Shown here: positions 33,514 to 42,423 of the stretch, piece by piece
Layout of the letters: every line of letters starts with the position of its first letter
Position numbering within the stretch: the stretch's first letter is position 1
Assembly (NCBI GenBank): GCA_004321925.1
Contig: SCQH01000093.1
Span: 1-62,550 of the forward strand
DNA length: 62,550 bases
DNA from: Nitrospirota bacterium
GTDB taxonomy: Bacteria; Nitrospirota; Thermodesulfovibrionia; Thermodesulfovibrionales; UBA6898
Direction: 5' to 3'
Position numbers and translations under genes: made by a program
Notes under the pieces: model-generated
What the model was told of the DNA's origin: nothing
Database searches by the model: none
What the model saw: the letters and a program-made list of their open reading frames with translations, nothing else

Positions 33514-34101
33514 TCAATGCAGGAATGGGATCCTGATGAGAAGCAGGAACCCGTTCACTGAAAGAAGGCTCCCCAGGCCTGCCGCGATGACCGAAAGATA
33601 AAAAACCTGGGCCGACCCTGACAGGATCGAAATAGAGGCAAGGACGATCGCGATCTGCAGCAGGACCTCGGCATAATCAAAATAAGGGTCTTTTCTATTG
33701 TTGACGTCCCGTTCAGCCTCCTGCTTTTTGGCCTCTGCCTCAATGGCCTTCTTCTCGGTCTTATACCTGTTCTCTTCCTCTTGCAGCCTTCTGATCGTTT
33801 CATCATAATGCCTCAGAAGATCGGTCCCCATCGACTTCCTCTTTTCAAGCAGGTTTGTCTCGAGCTGAAGCCTCTGGAGCTTATACAGATGTTCCCTGAC
33901 AACCTTCGACTGATAAAATGCCCACTGGTCGGATGACTGCTGCTGGGCAAGCAGCATCCCCTTCATGGCATTATTGCCCCCCAGAGAGGTGATCGCAAGC
34001 ATGACCGCATATATCGCCGTGGTCAGGGCAACACCCCGGGTGAATTTTTTCCCTTTCAGCTCTTCAAGTTCTTCGGGATCAGGAATCTCAATGTCGGCCA
34101 T
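33514..34101 (-). CDS. Coiled-coil membrane protein, DUF4337-like
   Basis: 195 residues. Helix about 20-42 (GVALTTAIYAVMLAITSLGG), a polar coiled coil about 55-135 rich in Glu/Lys/Arg/Gln with SSDQWAFYQSKVVREH, and two C-terminal helices (about 142-165 and 168-190). This layout and the QWAFYQ motif match DUF4337 proteins of unknown function. It stands alone, divergent from nth. Confidence 0.75.
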   Translation of the reverse strand: MADIEIPDPEELEELKGKKFTRGVALTTAIYAVMLAITSLGGNNAMKGMLLAQQQSSDQWAFYQSKVVREHLYKLQRLQLETNLLEKRKSMGTDLLRHYDETIRRLQEEENRYKTEKKAIEAEAKKQEAERDVNNRKDPYFDYAEVLLQIAIVLASISILSGSAQVFYLSVIAAGLGSLLSVNGFLLLIRIPFLH

Positions 34102-34210
34102 AGTTATCCCCTGTTTTAAGCGAATTTACATAAAAGTTATATTATCATATTAATGAGGCTGACGGTTACCGGAACAGACTCTCTTCATAACGGACAAAAG
34201 GAGCGACGCG

Positions 34211-34843
34211 ATGGACATTCGGGCAAAAGTGGCAGCGATCACCAAAAGACTCGGAAAGGAGTACCCGGACCCCAGGATAGAGCTGCATTTCAATTCACCC
34301 TTTGAGGTCCTCGTCGCAACGATACTCTCTGCGCAGACGACCGATGCCCATGTCAACCGGGTCACCCCGGTCTTGTTCAGAAAGTATAGGTCGGTCAAGG
34401 ACTACGCGGCAGTGCCGCTGGAGACCCTGCAAAAGGACCTCAGCTCGATCAACTTCTTTAACACAAAGGCACGAAACATCAAGGCCTCCGCAGAGATGAT
34501 CCTCAGGGAATTTAACGGAACGATCCCCACGAGCATGGAAGAGCTTATCAGACTTCCGGGCGTTGCCCGAAAGACGGCCAATATCGTGCTTTCAACGGTC
34601 TACGGCATCAACGAGGGGATCGCTGTTGACACGCATGTCAAACGGCTCGCCGGCAGGCTCGGACTCACGGCCTTTGATGACCCGGTCAGGATAGAAAAGG
34701 ACCTCATGAAGGCAGCGCCGCAGAAGGACTGGGCAAGGCTCTCTCACCTGCTGATCTATCACGGCAGGCGGGTATGCCAGGCACGAAAACCGAACCACCA
34801 GGAATGCGTCCTGGCCGACATCTGCCCGTCCCGGGACATATAG
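34211..34843 (+). CDS. nth: Endonuclease III (DNA glycosylase/AP lyase)
   Basis: 210 residues, AAGGAG before the ATG. Base-excision repair enzyme for oxidised pyrimidines. Helix-hairpin-helix with catalytic Lys (LPGVARKTANIVL) and catalytic Asp (GIAVDTHVKRLAGRLG) are both intact. In the C-terminal iron-sulfur loop the usual C-X6-C-X2-C-X5-C reads C-QARKPN-H-QE-C-VLADI-C: the second ligand Cys is His. The cluster may be bound by three Cys plus His, or be altered. Otherwise full length and colinear with the family. Confidence 0.95.
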   Translation: MDIRAKVAAITKRLGKEYPDPRIELHFNSPFEVLVATILSAQTTDAHVNRVTPVLFRKYRSVKDYAAVPLETLQKDLSSINFFNTKARNIKASAEMILREFNGTIPTSMEELIRLPGVARKTANIVLSTVYGINEGIAVDTHVKRLAGRLGLTAFDDPVRIEKDLMKAAPQKDWARLSHLLIYHGRRVCQARKPNHQECVLADICPSRDI

Positions 34844-34861
34844 ATTGTTTTATAATTAGAT

Positions 34862-35308
34862 ATGCCGCATTTCGGACTTATGAACGAGGATGAGCTCGGG
34901 CCTGAACAGGCTGCGCTCATGCGCGCCCGGCTGCATATCCGGGGAGGCAAGAGACGTCTCAGTCAGGGCAAGATATCAGCAGGCATCCTCACCCTCTACG
35001 ATGCCCTGCTCTTCGGCATGGAATGGTTCGTACTGTCAGATGACCGCAGAGAGACCCTCATGGTCCATGAGCAGGACAACCTGAGGAACGACCGGGACAC
35101 CTATGCTGTCCTGGTCCGCTCCGGGGTCCTGGATGGCAGGTTCGACTATGCAGCCTTCGACAGCCTCGTGGAATATGCTTCCAACAATGAGATGCCTGAT
35201 TATGATTACCCGCCCCTGGTCGGGTCGATCGACTCTGTCATGACACAACTCGGCATCATGCCCTTTGACGAATCACAACTCCCCCCCGAAGACCCCAAAA
35301 CCTTCTGA
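34862..35308 (+). CDS. Conserved-looking hypothetical protein
   Basis: 148 residues, cytosolic, acidic. Contains a helical stretch (ARLHIRGGKRRLSQGKISAGILTLYDALLFGMEWFV, spanning about 22-57) that resembles HEPN/substrate-binding helical folds, and a C-terminal acidic tail (MPFDESQLPPEDPKTF). TATAAT lies exactly 5 bases before the ATG and there is no ribosome site. It follows nth by 18 bases. I do not recognise the family. Confidence 0.65.
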   Translation: MPHFGLMNEDELGPEQAALMRARLHIRGGKRRLSQGKISAGILTLYDALLFGMEWFVLSDDRRETLMVHEQDNLRNDRDTYAVLVRSGVLDGRFDYAAFDSLVEYASNNEMPDYDYPPLVGSIDSVMTQLGIMPFDESQLPPEDPKTF

Positions 35309-35313
35309 AAATC

Positions 35314-35340
35314 GTAAAGCGTAAAACGTAAAGCGTGAAC
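35314..35340 (+). repeat. Short heptamer tandem repeat
   Basis: GTAAAGC, GTAAAAC, GTAAAGC, GTGAAC in direct succession just after the hypothetical gene. Short simple repeat with no evident role. Confidence 0.6.
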
Positions 35341-35406
35341 TGTTGTTGACATCGTACGACATACACCGCACTACTAACGATCGTACTGTGGATCCTCGAA
35401 CCAGGG

Positions 35407-35549
35407 AAAAAGGCGGGGGAGGATATTTGAGCGGGTTCTTTTGCCGATATACCGACAGTATCTTTCTTATAGATGATGAGGCAAAAGCCTCGGAGGTCCG
35501 GGTATTTCCGGGACCGAGAATGAGCGAAAATATTCTGCCCCGCCTTTTT
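35407..35549. other. 143-base hairpin element between convergent genes
   Basis: The ends pair over 21 bp: AAAAAGGCGGGG (35407-35418) with CCCCGCCTTTTT (35538-35549), then after one mismatch ATATTT-type pairing (35420-35428 with 35528-35536). Inside are two further stems, CTTTTGCC (35438-35445)/GGCAAAAG (35480-35487) and a CTCGG..CCGAG hairpin (35489-35518). The runs of A and T at the outer ends would make it a terminator on both strands. A structured RNA or a small non-autonomous mobile element would also fit. Confidence 0.55.
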
Positions 35550-35551
35550 CT

Positions 35552-36457
35552 TTAATCGAAAAGTGCCTTGACGAAGTCCTGGGGGTCGAAATCCTGAAGA
35601 TCTTCTATGCCCTCGCCAACACCGATGAGCCTGACAGGGATATTGAGCTCTTTCTTTATCGCAAAGACAATGCCCCCCTTGGCAGTGCCGTCGAGCTTGG
35701 TAAGGGCGATGCCGGTGACGCCGACAGCTTCATTGAATATCTCGGCCTGCCTCATCGCATTCTGGCCGTTCGTGGCATCGACCACAAGGAGCACTTCATG
35801 CGGCGCGCCCGGCATGGCCTTGCCGCATACCCTCTTTATCTTTTTGAGCTCCTCCATGAGAGAGCTTTTTGTATGCAGACGTCCTGCGGTATCGATGATC
35901 ACAATATCCACTGCCCGGGCCCGTGCAGCCTCTATCGCGTCAAAGGCGACCGCCGAGGGGTCAGAGCCGCTCTGGTGCTTCACCAGCTGGACCCCGGACC
36001 GGTCTGCCCAGATCTCAAGCTGCTCGATCGCGGCAGCCCTGAAGGTGTCCCCTGCGGCCAGCATGACAGAATGTCCCTGGTCCCTGAACCGGGCCGCCAG
36101 CTTCCCTATCGTCGTTGTCTTGCCTACCCCGTTGACGCCGACGGCAAGGATCACAAAAGGTTTTTCCCCGAAGGCGACCAGGGGCTGGGAATGACCGAGC
36201 ATCTCCGTCATCTCTTTTTTCAGGAAGTCCCTGACCAGAGAGGTATCTTTGATCTCGCCCTTGTCCGCCTTTTCCCTGAGATGCCGGACGACCTCTTCAG
36301 CGTTGACAGCGCCTATGTCAGCCATGATCAGCGTCTCTTCCAGCTCCTCAAGCGTTGCCGCATCGATAGGACGACCGACAAATATGGACTCCACCTTCGC
36401 CGTAAAATTCTGCTTGGTCTTGGTAAGCCCCCGTTTCAGCCTGTCAAAAAAACCCAT
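35552..36457 (-). CDS. ftsY: Signal recognition particle receptor FtsY
   Basis: 301 residues; membrane-associated GTPase receiving SRP-ribosome complexes. NG domain only, without the long acidic A domain, as in many bacteria. N-terminal amphipathic MGFFDRLKRGLTKTK for membrane contact, G1 GVNGVGKTTTIGKLA, DTAGRLHTK, ALTKLDGTAKGG, and the terminal GVGEGIEDLQDFDPQDFV. The stop lies next to the hairpin element at 35407-35549. Confidence 0.97.
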   Translation of the reverse strand: MGFFDRLKRGLTKTKQNFTAKVESIFVGRPIDAATLEELEETLIMADIGAVNAEEVVRHLREKADKGEIKDTSLVRDFLKKEMTEMLGHSQPLVAFGEKPFVILAVGVNGVGKTTTIGKLAARFRDQGHSVMLAAGDTFRAAAIEQLEIWADRSGVQLVKHQSGSDPSAVAFDAIEAARARAVDIVIIDTAGRLHTKSSLMEELKKIKRVCGKAMPGAPHEVLLVVDATNGQNAMRQAEIFNEAVGVTGIALTKLDGTAKGGIVFAIKKELNIPVRLIGVGEGIEDLQDFDPQDFVKALFD

Positions 36458-36583
36458 TCCGTCACCTCACCGAAAAATAATCCGAAGTGTAGAATAACAA
36501 CTTCATCTGCAATCTTTCAATTTCAACCGCCCTTGCTCATAAGATCGAAAGCAGGTACATCTCAGCAGTAAAGCATCACAGGT

Positions 36584-36673
36584 TGTCATTCCCGCTAGCG
36601 AAGCGCGTCGGGAATCCTTCTGAAAAACAAAGAACGATTCCGGACAAGCCGGAATGACAAAACCGGAATGACA
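36584..36673. repeat. Dispersed inverted-repeat element, copy 1
   Basis: Begins TGTCATTCC and ends GGAATGACA (36651-36659), with a further CCGGAATGACA at 36663-36673. Internal words TTCCGGACAAGCCGGAATG form a hairpin. A relative with the same ends and the CGGCTTGTCCGG word lies at 54746-54826. Typical of short interspersed repeats scattered between genes. Confidence 0.7.
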
Positions 36674-36734
36674 AAATATGTCTTATACCCGCCTTAATAA
36701 AAGATAACGCCGGTGTGTTGCAGTATAATATCCC

Positions 36735-38183
36735 ATGCAGAATTACTATCAGTTCATCATCCCGAGACTCAACGGAGAGGACATAAAAAGGGATCTCAGG
36801 AAACATCTCTCCCTGGTCAGGAAAGGGATCGCCGGGTTCATTATCTTCGGCGGCAGGCTCCGGGAGGTCCGCCGTCTTCTGAAGCATCTGCAGGAAGAGG
36901 CGCGGCTGCCGCTGATCATTGCCTCAGACCTCGAAAGGGGCCTTGGCCAGCAGCTCAGGGGGGGCACCCTCTTTCCGCCTGCCATGGCCTTGGCCCGGGC
37001 AGTGAGACCTGATCCCTCAAAAGCCCTGAGTCAGCGAAAGCTGCGGCTCCTCAGGCAGGCCTTTGCCGCAGTTGCCGGCGAGGCGCGCTATGCGGGCATC
37101 AACACGGTCCTTGCCCCGGTGCTGGACATCAATACCAACCCCGATAACCCGATCATCGGGGTCAGGGCCTTTGGTGAAGACAGTGACACGGCAGGTTTCT
37201 TCGGCACTGAAATGATCAGCACACTGCAGGGAAACGGAATCGCTGCCTGCGGCAAACATTTCCCCGGGCATGGCGACACTCAGATCGATTCTCATATCAG
37301 CCTGCCTTCAATAGACCGTTCCCTGAGGAGCCTGAGCAGGCAGGAACTGGTACCTTTCAGGCAGGCTATGGCGGCCGGCGTGCAGATGCTGATGCTCGGC
37401 CACCTGAAGGTCCCGGCGCTTGACCCTTCAGGGCTGCCGGTCTCGATCTCCTCCCCGGCCGTTGCCTACATCAGAAAGAGCATGAAATACCGGGGAATCC
37501 TTATCACCGATGCCATGAATATGGGCGGGTTGAGCAGGTATTCGGAGGAGCGGGCATGTTCTATGGCGCTTCAGGCGGGGGTCGATCTCCTGCTTCATCC
37601 ATTGAACACGGAAAAGGTGGCAGCATATCTGAGGAGGCAAAAACAGGATTATCAGACAGACAGGATCAGAAATTTCCGGAAGGGACTCCTGAGATCACCT
37701 GACACGGAACGCCCCGCTTTTATCGAAAATACCCGGCTGTCAGAAGAACTGACCGGGACAGCGATCACGATCAGCCGGGATCTCAGGCTCGGCCGCAATA
37801 TCTTCCTGCTGATCATATCTGATGAAAAGAGCAGGAAGGGTCAGGTCTTCCTTAAAACCTTAAGGACAGGCCTGCCGCAGCTGAGGTCCGCAGTGCTGAT
37901 CCCCGGGGCAGATGGCAGCGGACGCCTGCCCTCTCCTGAAAAGGACTGCACGGTCATTACCGCCCTCTTTTCCGAAACACGGGCCTGGAAGGGAAACACC
38001 GGCCTCTGGCTGACGCAGACGATACGATCCGTGCAGGACAGGACATCTCTTTTCATCTCCTTCGGCAATCCCTACCTTTTGAATGACGTACAGGATGCCG
38101 GGAAGATGCTGGTCTATTGGGACTCTGATGCAGCACAGATAAAAGCTGCAGAAAAGGTGCTGCGCTGCGTCTCTCGAAGATAA
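36735..38183 (+). CDS. Glycoside hydrolase family 3 protein, beta-N-acetylglucosaminidase-like
   Basis: 482 residues. The N-terminal barrel (about 1-310) carries the NagZ pattern: ASDLERGLGQQL, APVLDINTNPDNPIIGVRAFGED, the His/Asp active-site loop KHFPGHGDTQIDSHISLP, and the nucleophile region ITDAMNMGGL. Residues about 320-482 form an additional C-terminal domain absent from E. coli NagZ but found in longer GH3 enzymes. No signal peptide, so cytosolic muropeptide recycling is the likely role. TATAAT ends 5 bases before the ATG with no ribosome site. Confidence 0.85.
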   Translation: MQNYYQFIIPRLNGEDIKRDLRKHLSLVRKGIAGFIIFGGRLREVRRLLKHLQEEARLPLIIASDLERGLGQQLRGGTLFPPAMALARAVRPDPSKALSQRKLRLLRQAFAAVAGEARYAGINTVLAPVLDINTNPDNPIIGVRAFGEDSDTAGFFGTEMISTLQGNGIAACGKHFPGHGDTQIDSHISLPSIDRSLRSLSRQELVPFRQAMAAGVQMLMLGHLKVPALDPSGLPVSISSPAVAYIRKSMKYRGILITDAMNMGGLSRYSEERACSMALQAGVDLLLHPLNTEKVAAYLRRQKQDYQTDRIRNFRKGLLRSPDTERPAFIENTRLSEELTGTAITISRDLRLGRNIFLLIISDEKSRKGQVFLKTLRTGLPQLRSAVLIPGADGSGRLPSPEKDCTVITALFSETRAWKGNTGLWLTQTIRSVQDRTSLFISFGNPYLLNDVQDAGKMLVYWDSDAAQIKAAEKVLRCVSRR

Positions 38184-38218
38184 CGGGTATTGCCGCTCAC
38201 GGACCTCCGGATAATGAT

Positions 38219-41200
38219 CTATTTCAGTCGGAAATCGACACGGCTGTTACTGAGGCCTTCCTTCTTCTCAGGCGCAAGGGCCTTCGGTTCTACAAGAAAT
38301 ACGCGCTCAGGCTCGAGCTTCCCGGACTGGACCAGCTTTTCCCTGACGTTCAGCGCACGCTGTGACGCAAGCCGCCTGAGATCATCTTCTTTGATCTCTA
38401 TATGGGTCAGCATGAGCTTTTCCATCTCAGGGACCGGCAGGTCCTTTGCAATACCGATGACATTCCTTGGCTTCGGAAATTTTTCGTCCTTGTATGCCAT
38501 CTTCAGATAGACCGGATATTCCGCAGTCTCTATCTTTATCTCATCGACCGGACTGGCTGCAACACCCTTCTTGACCAGCTCCTTCAGTTTCTGCGCCTTC
38601 AGTTTTCTCTCAAAGGCATACTTCCTGAGACCTTCCCTGTCCTTTTCGGTGTCAACATGTCCCTCGATCTCGAGCTTGAGGCTGGGCCGGTCACTGAGGG
38701 CCTTGATCAGGGTATCGAGCTTCTTTGCTCCCGGTTCATTGACCGCGGAGCTTCCGGCCTCGTAATCAATAAAGCTGAGTTCCTCGCCTCCGCCGAAGAG
38801 TGCGCCCAGAAGCGCAAAGGGAGACGTTGCCGCCTTCACCAGGAGATTGACGATTATCTTGAGGACTATCCTTCCGACACTGAACTTCGGATCATTGATA
38901 TACCCGCTCACCGGGATCTCAAGTCTTATCTCCCCCTTTCTGTTCTTCAGGAGCGCGACGGCAAGCTTGACCGGTAATTTCGTAGCGTCCGGGCTCTCGA
39001 CCTGGTCACCGAACGTGAACTGGTCAAGAAATATCCTGTTATCGGCCTCGAGCTTCTTTTTCTCGATATGATAGTTAAGGTCGAGCGAGAGCTTTCCCTT
39101 CTGGATCGTATAGCCGGCATACCTGCCCGAGTACGGGGTCACGGGGCTTAGGTCTACATCTTTGACCACTGCCTTAATATCGACAAAAAGGTCGTCACGC
39201 AGCGGGTTGATCTTCCCGGATATCTCAAGCGGCGCATAGTTATCTACTTTCCCCTTCAGGTTCAGATCACCCGCGGCTGTTTCGTCAGACGATAGTCCGC
39301 TGACCCTCCCTCCCAGTTCCACGATGCGGGCAGAATAATTAGGCTTGATATAAAAATCCGAGAACTGGACAGTCCCGCCCTGCAGGGTGATCGTATCGAT
39401 CCCGGCAGATCTTATGCCTGCCTTCTGGCTGACTGCAACGGCCGGCGCAGTGGTTGTCGTAGCTGCCGGGGCCGCAGTTGCTACTGTGGCTGGTGCACTT
39501 GCCGGTGCATTGGCCGCTGTCGCTGGAACGGAAGGGGTCTCGCCGGGTGCCGGAGGCGGCTTTAAGACCTCCTGCAGGTTCAGACTGCCATTGGGATTAA
39601 TGATAAGCCGCGTGTAGAATTCAGTGAGGGCAACCTCCTTGACATGCCACCGCAAGGGGTTATAGCCCGCATCGATCCCGTTTATACTGAGATTGTTCCA
39701 GGAAACGAGTTCATCCGTGTTAATGGAATCGACGGTCCTGAGACCGGAGACCGATACCTCACCCTGGTATCCTGCTTTAATGAGTCCGTCCGCTGCCCTG
39801 GCAACAGAGACAGAACCTGAGGCTGATACTGCGCCGTCAGTGATGATGACATTCGTCCTCTCAGTGATATATGCCTGGAACGGGAACAGCTCCATACTCC
39901 TGAGAGATACCTGCATCTTTGAGGAAAGAGGATTGATGCCGAGAGATCCGTTCGCAGACAAAGAACCCTTCTTCCCCATCAGGAGGGACACAGAGGCATT
40001 GCCAATGCTCCCCTTGCGATTGGAGATCTTGCCTGCCGCGATCCTGATACGCTCGGCGCTCAGTTCTACCGGATCAGCAGGGACATGGTCCGAATATTTT
40101 ACGGAAAAATCGTCAAGCCGCAGGTCCGCAACCGTGTAAAGCCATTCCTTTTCCGCCTTACCCGGTTTTTGGGCTTTCGCGGGCCCGGTCTTGGGAGAAG
40201 GCGCTGCCTGCTGCGGGGCCAGAAGGGTCAGGATGTTCATCTTCCCGTCTGCAGCACGTTTCAGGGCGAGGGCGCCCGAACGCGACGATATCTTATCCAG
40301 CGTTATCTCCCTCCCCCCAACGTCTACGGCTCCACCACTGAGGGTGAACTCAGGGAGCTTCAGAAAATCTTCCTTTTCGTCTTTTTTCCGAAGTTTCAGG
40401 TTCCTGAGGGTCGTACTGATATCAGCCAGCCTGACCACCGGGTCCTCAGCGCCCTCTTTTTTTGCGTAGCTGTATTTGCCTGACAGGTCGAGCACTGCAT
40501 CTTCGATCGAAAAGAGCAGCCGGTCAGCATAGTAAGGGGCGTATCTTTTCAGCGGGACATGGACCACCTCCGCGCGCCCTTCTGCAGTCAGCGGCTCGAG
40601 CGACATCTCGCCAATGACCTTCAGCTCTTCCCCTGCCTCTGTCTTCGCAGAAAAGGCCACGGCCGTCCTTTTCTCCTTCACCGTGTTGAAATGATCAAGC
40701 GAGATCTCTATCGGCTCGATCCTTGTCTTAAATGCGGCAGAGGTGGACAGATCGGTGAACAGCACCTTCCCTCCGGTAAGCCTTATCTCGTCGATATCAA
40801 GGCTGAAGCCGGATCCCCCTGCCTGTTTTGGCTCCCTGGAGGCCGGGGCGTCCTTGGCTGCCGGGGTCGCCCCCGGTCTCAGGACATCGACATTCATGGA
40901 CCCGTCTTTCTTCCTGATCAGGTCCACCTCAAGCGCTTCGATCCCGAGACGCGTCAGATGCACTGCCCGCGTGGCAAGGTCTGCCCGGGCCACGGAGAGC
41001 CTTAGTGCAGGCAGATCAAGGAGCGGCCCGCCGGTCAGGTCCGTGATCCGTACCTTCAGAAGATCGATATCCCCCGAAAGGGTTATCGCAGGCGTTTTAC
41101 TTTTATACTGCACGAACGATACAACAGTCCGGACATCAAGCAGTGCGGAAGAGATCTTGTAATCAAGCCTCATCGGCAGATAGGCGAGATAGTAGGGGAT

Positions 41201-41908
41201 ATCCAGCTCCTTGATATTGATGTCAAACGAGGTCTCCAGAGAATCAGCAAACGGCTTTGTCATTCCCTGGAACGAGACCTGCCGGTCATTGACCTTTGCA
41301 GAAAAAGACGGTTTGACATAGGAATCAAGATAATATGAGAAGTTGGAGAGGAACGGGATGCGCACGTTGATCTCCCTGACCTTATGGTCCGTATTTTTCG
41401 GGCCGTCCTTAAAGTCGATACTGCCGTTTTGGATCTCGATATTGTTCAGTGAGAACCGGAATCCCCTGGCGCCTTTGGCATCTGCCGGGGTCTGCGTCTT
41501 GCCTTCTTCGAGCAGGTCGGAGAAGTTATAGTGGTTCTCACCATCCCTGTTTATTCTGACCGAAGGGTTTACGATCCGTATCTCCTTCATGATCAGTCCC
41601 CGCTTTATAAGGGAGACCGCCTCCAGATTCAGATGGAGCTGCTCGAGGGAAACAAAGGCATCAGGTTTTCCGCGTTCACTGACCATGATGCCCTCGATAT
41701 CAACCGACAGGACAAAGGGGTTGACGGCAACTTTCCGTACGGTGACGGTTCGATGCAGCTTCTCCGAGAGGTTCTTTATCAGGACGGACTTGATGATCGG
41801 GGGAAGGATAAAAAAACCGATGATCGCAAAACAGACCAGGGCGATCCCTGACCCGTATATGATCTTCCGGACAGTTCCCGGGGAGAGCCTGTCTTTGAGC
41901 CACTTCAT
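38219..41908 (-). CDS. Large DUF748 (AsmA-like) envelope protein with OmpA-like C-terminus
   Basis: 1229 residues. A single N-terminal membrane helix (about 18-38), then long DUF748/AsmA-type beta-rich regions (FSLNNIEIQNGSIDFKDGP, FSLDIDEIRLTGGKVLFTD and similar repeated strands). An Ala/Pro/Thr-rich linker (about 785-830) follows, then a C-terminal region with OmpA-like pattern (KLDTLIKALSDRPSLKLEIE.. GHVDTEKDREG) expected to bind peptidoglycan. AsmA-like proteins form bridge-like structures linked to lipid transport to the outer membrane. It lies 10 bases after mscL and may be cotranscribed. Confidence 0.82.
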   Translation of the reverse strand: MKWLKDRLSPGTVRKIIYGSGIALVCFAIIGFFILPPIIKSVLIKNLSEKLHRTVTVRKVAVNPFVLSVDIEGIMVSERGKPDAFVSLEQLHLNLEAVSLIKRGLIMKEIRIVNPSVRINRDGENHYNFSDLLEEGKTQTPADAKGARGFRFSLNNIEIQNGSIDFKDGPKNTDHKVREINVRIPFLSNFSYYLDSYVKPSFSAKVNDRQVSFQGMTKPFADSLETSFDINIKELDIPYYLAYLPMRLDYKISSALLDVRTVVSFVQYKSKTPAITLSGDIDLLKVRITDLTGGPLLDLPALRLSVARADLATRAVHLTRLGIEALEVDLIRKKDGSMNVDVLRPGATPAAKDAPASREPKQAGGSGFSLDIDEIRLTGGKVLFTDLSTSAAFKTRIEPIEISLDHFNTVKEKRTAVAFSAKTEAGEELKVIGEMSLEPLTAEGRAEVVHVPLKRYAPYYADRLLFSIEDAVLDLSGKYSYAKKEGAEDPVVRLADISTTLRNLKLRKKDEKEDFLKLPEFTLSGGAVDVGGREITLDKISSRSGALALKRAADGKMNILTLLAPQQAAPSPKTGPAKAQKPGKAEKEWLYTVADLRLDDFSVKYSDHVPADPVELSAERIRIAAGKISNRKGSIGNASVSLLMGKKGSLSANGSLGINPLSSKMQVSLRSMELFPFQAYITERTNVIITDGAVSASGSVSVARAADGLIKAGYQGEVSVSGLRTVDSINTDELVSWNNLSINGIDAGYNPLRWHVKEVALTEFYTRLIINPNGSLNLQEVLKPPPAPGETPSVPATAANAPASAPATVATAAPAATTTTAPAVAVSQKAGIRSAGIDTITLQGGTVQFSDFYIKPNYSARIVELGGRVSGLSSDETAAGDLNLKGKVDNYAPLEISGKINPLRDDLFVDIKAVVKDVDLSPVTPYSGRYAGYTIQKGKLSLDLNYHIEKKKLEADNRIFLDQFTFGDQVESPDATKLPVKLAVALLKNRKGEIRLEIPVSGYINDPKFSVGRIVLKIIVNLLVKAATSPFALLGALFGGGEELSFIDYEAGSSAVNEPGAKKLDTLIKALSDRPSLKLEIEGHVDTEKDREGLRKYAFERKLKAQKLKELVKKGVAASPVDEIKIETAEYPVYLKMAYKDEKFPKPRNVIGIAKDLPVPEMEKLMLTHIEIKEDDLRRLASQRALNVREKLVQSGKLEPERVFLVEPKALAPEKKEGLSNSRVDFRLK

Positions 41909-41918
41909 AAGCGCGGAC

Positions 41919-42368
41919 CTATTTTATGTCTGCAGTGCAGTGAGGGCATTTCACTGCTTTTATCGCTATAGAGGAAAGACAGAGCGGGCATTCTTTTGTT
42001 GTCGGAGCGGCAGGCGGAGCTTCCTGCTCCTTCCTGAGCCTGTTGATATTCTTCACGACCATAAATACCGAAAAGGCAACAATAACAAAACTGATAATGG
42101 TGTTGATGAAGAGCCCGATGTTCATGGTCACAGCCCCTGCTGCCTTGGCAGCGGCAACCGATGCATACGGCCCGGCTGTCTTTCCCTCTTTCAGAAGGAT
42201 GAACAGATTTGCGAAGTCCACGTTGCCCATAAGAAGGCCTATGGGGGGCATGATTATGTCGGCAACGAACGAGGTGACGATCGTCCCGAAGGCTGCACCG
42301 ACGATGATCCCCACTGCCATGTCCATCACATTCCCCTTAACTGCAAACTCCTTGAATTCCCTGAACAT
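41919..42368 (-). CDS. mscL: Large-conductance mechanosensitive channel
   Basis: 149 residues; inner-membrane tension-gated pore released on osmotic downshock. [31 protein letters not shown] is the conserved first helix (split here over about 1-31), with PPIGLL and the second helix [19 protein letters not shown]. Odd feature: after the coiled tail the protein ends in a four-Cys zinc-ribbon-like motif (CPLC-x10-CPHC), absent from E. coli MscL. GGAGG lies before the ATG. Confidence 0.93.
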   Translation of the reverse strand: MFREFKEFAVKGNVMDMAVGIIVGAAFGTIVTSFVADIIMPPIGLLMGNVDFANLFILLKEGKTAGPYASVAAAKAAGAVTMNIGLFINTIISFVIVAFSVFMVVKNINRLRKEQEAPPAAPTTKECPLCLSSIAIKAVKCPHCTADIK

Positions 42369-42423
42369 TCCCGCCTCCGTGGATCATTGGATTTTACCTG
42401 TTACCCGCTGCCCTCATAATACC

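Noticed and set aside
35314-35340. CRISPR-like repeat
   Set aside because: Heptamers in direct succession without spacers; no cas gene anywhere in the window.
42043-42423. N-terminal extension of the MFS protein
   Set aside because: It is antisense to mscL and not membrane-like; the transporter begins near 42424.
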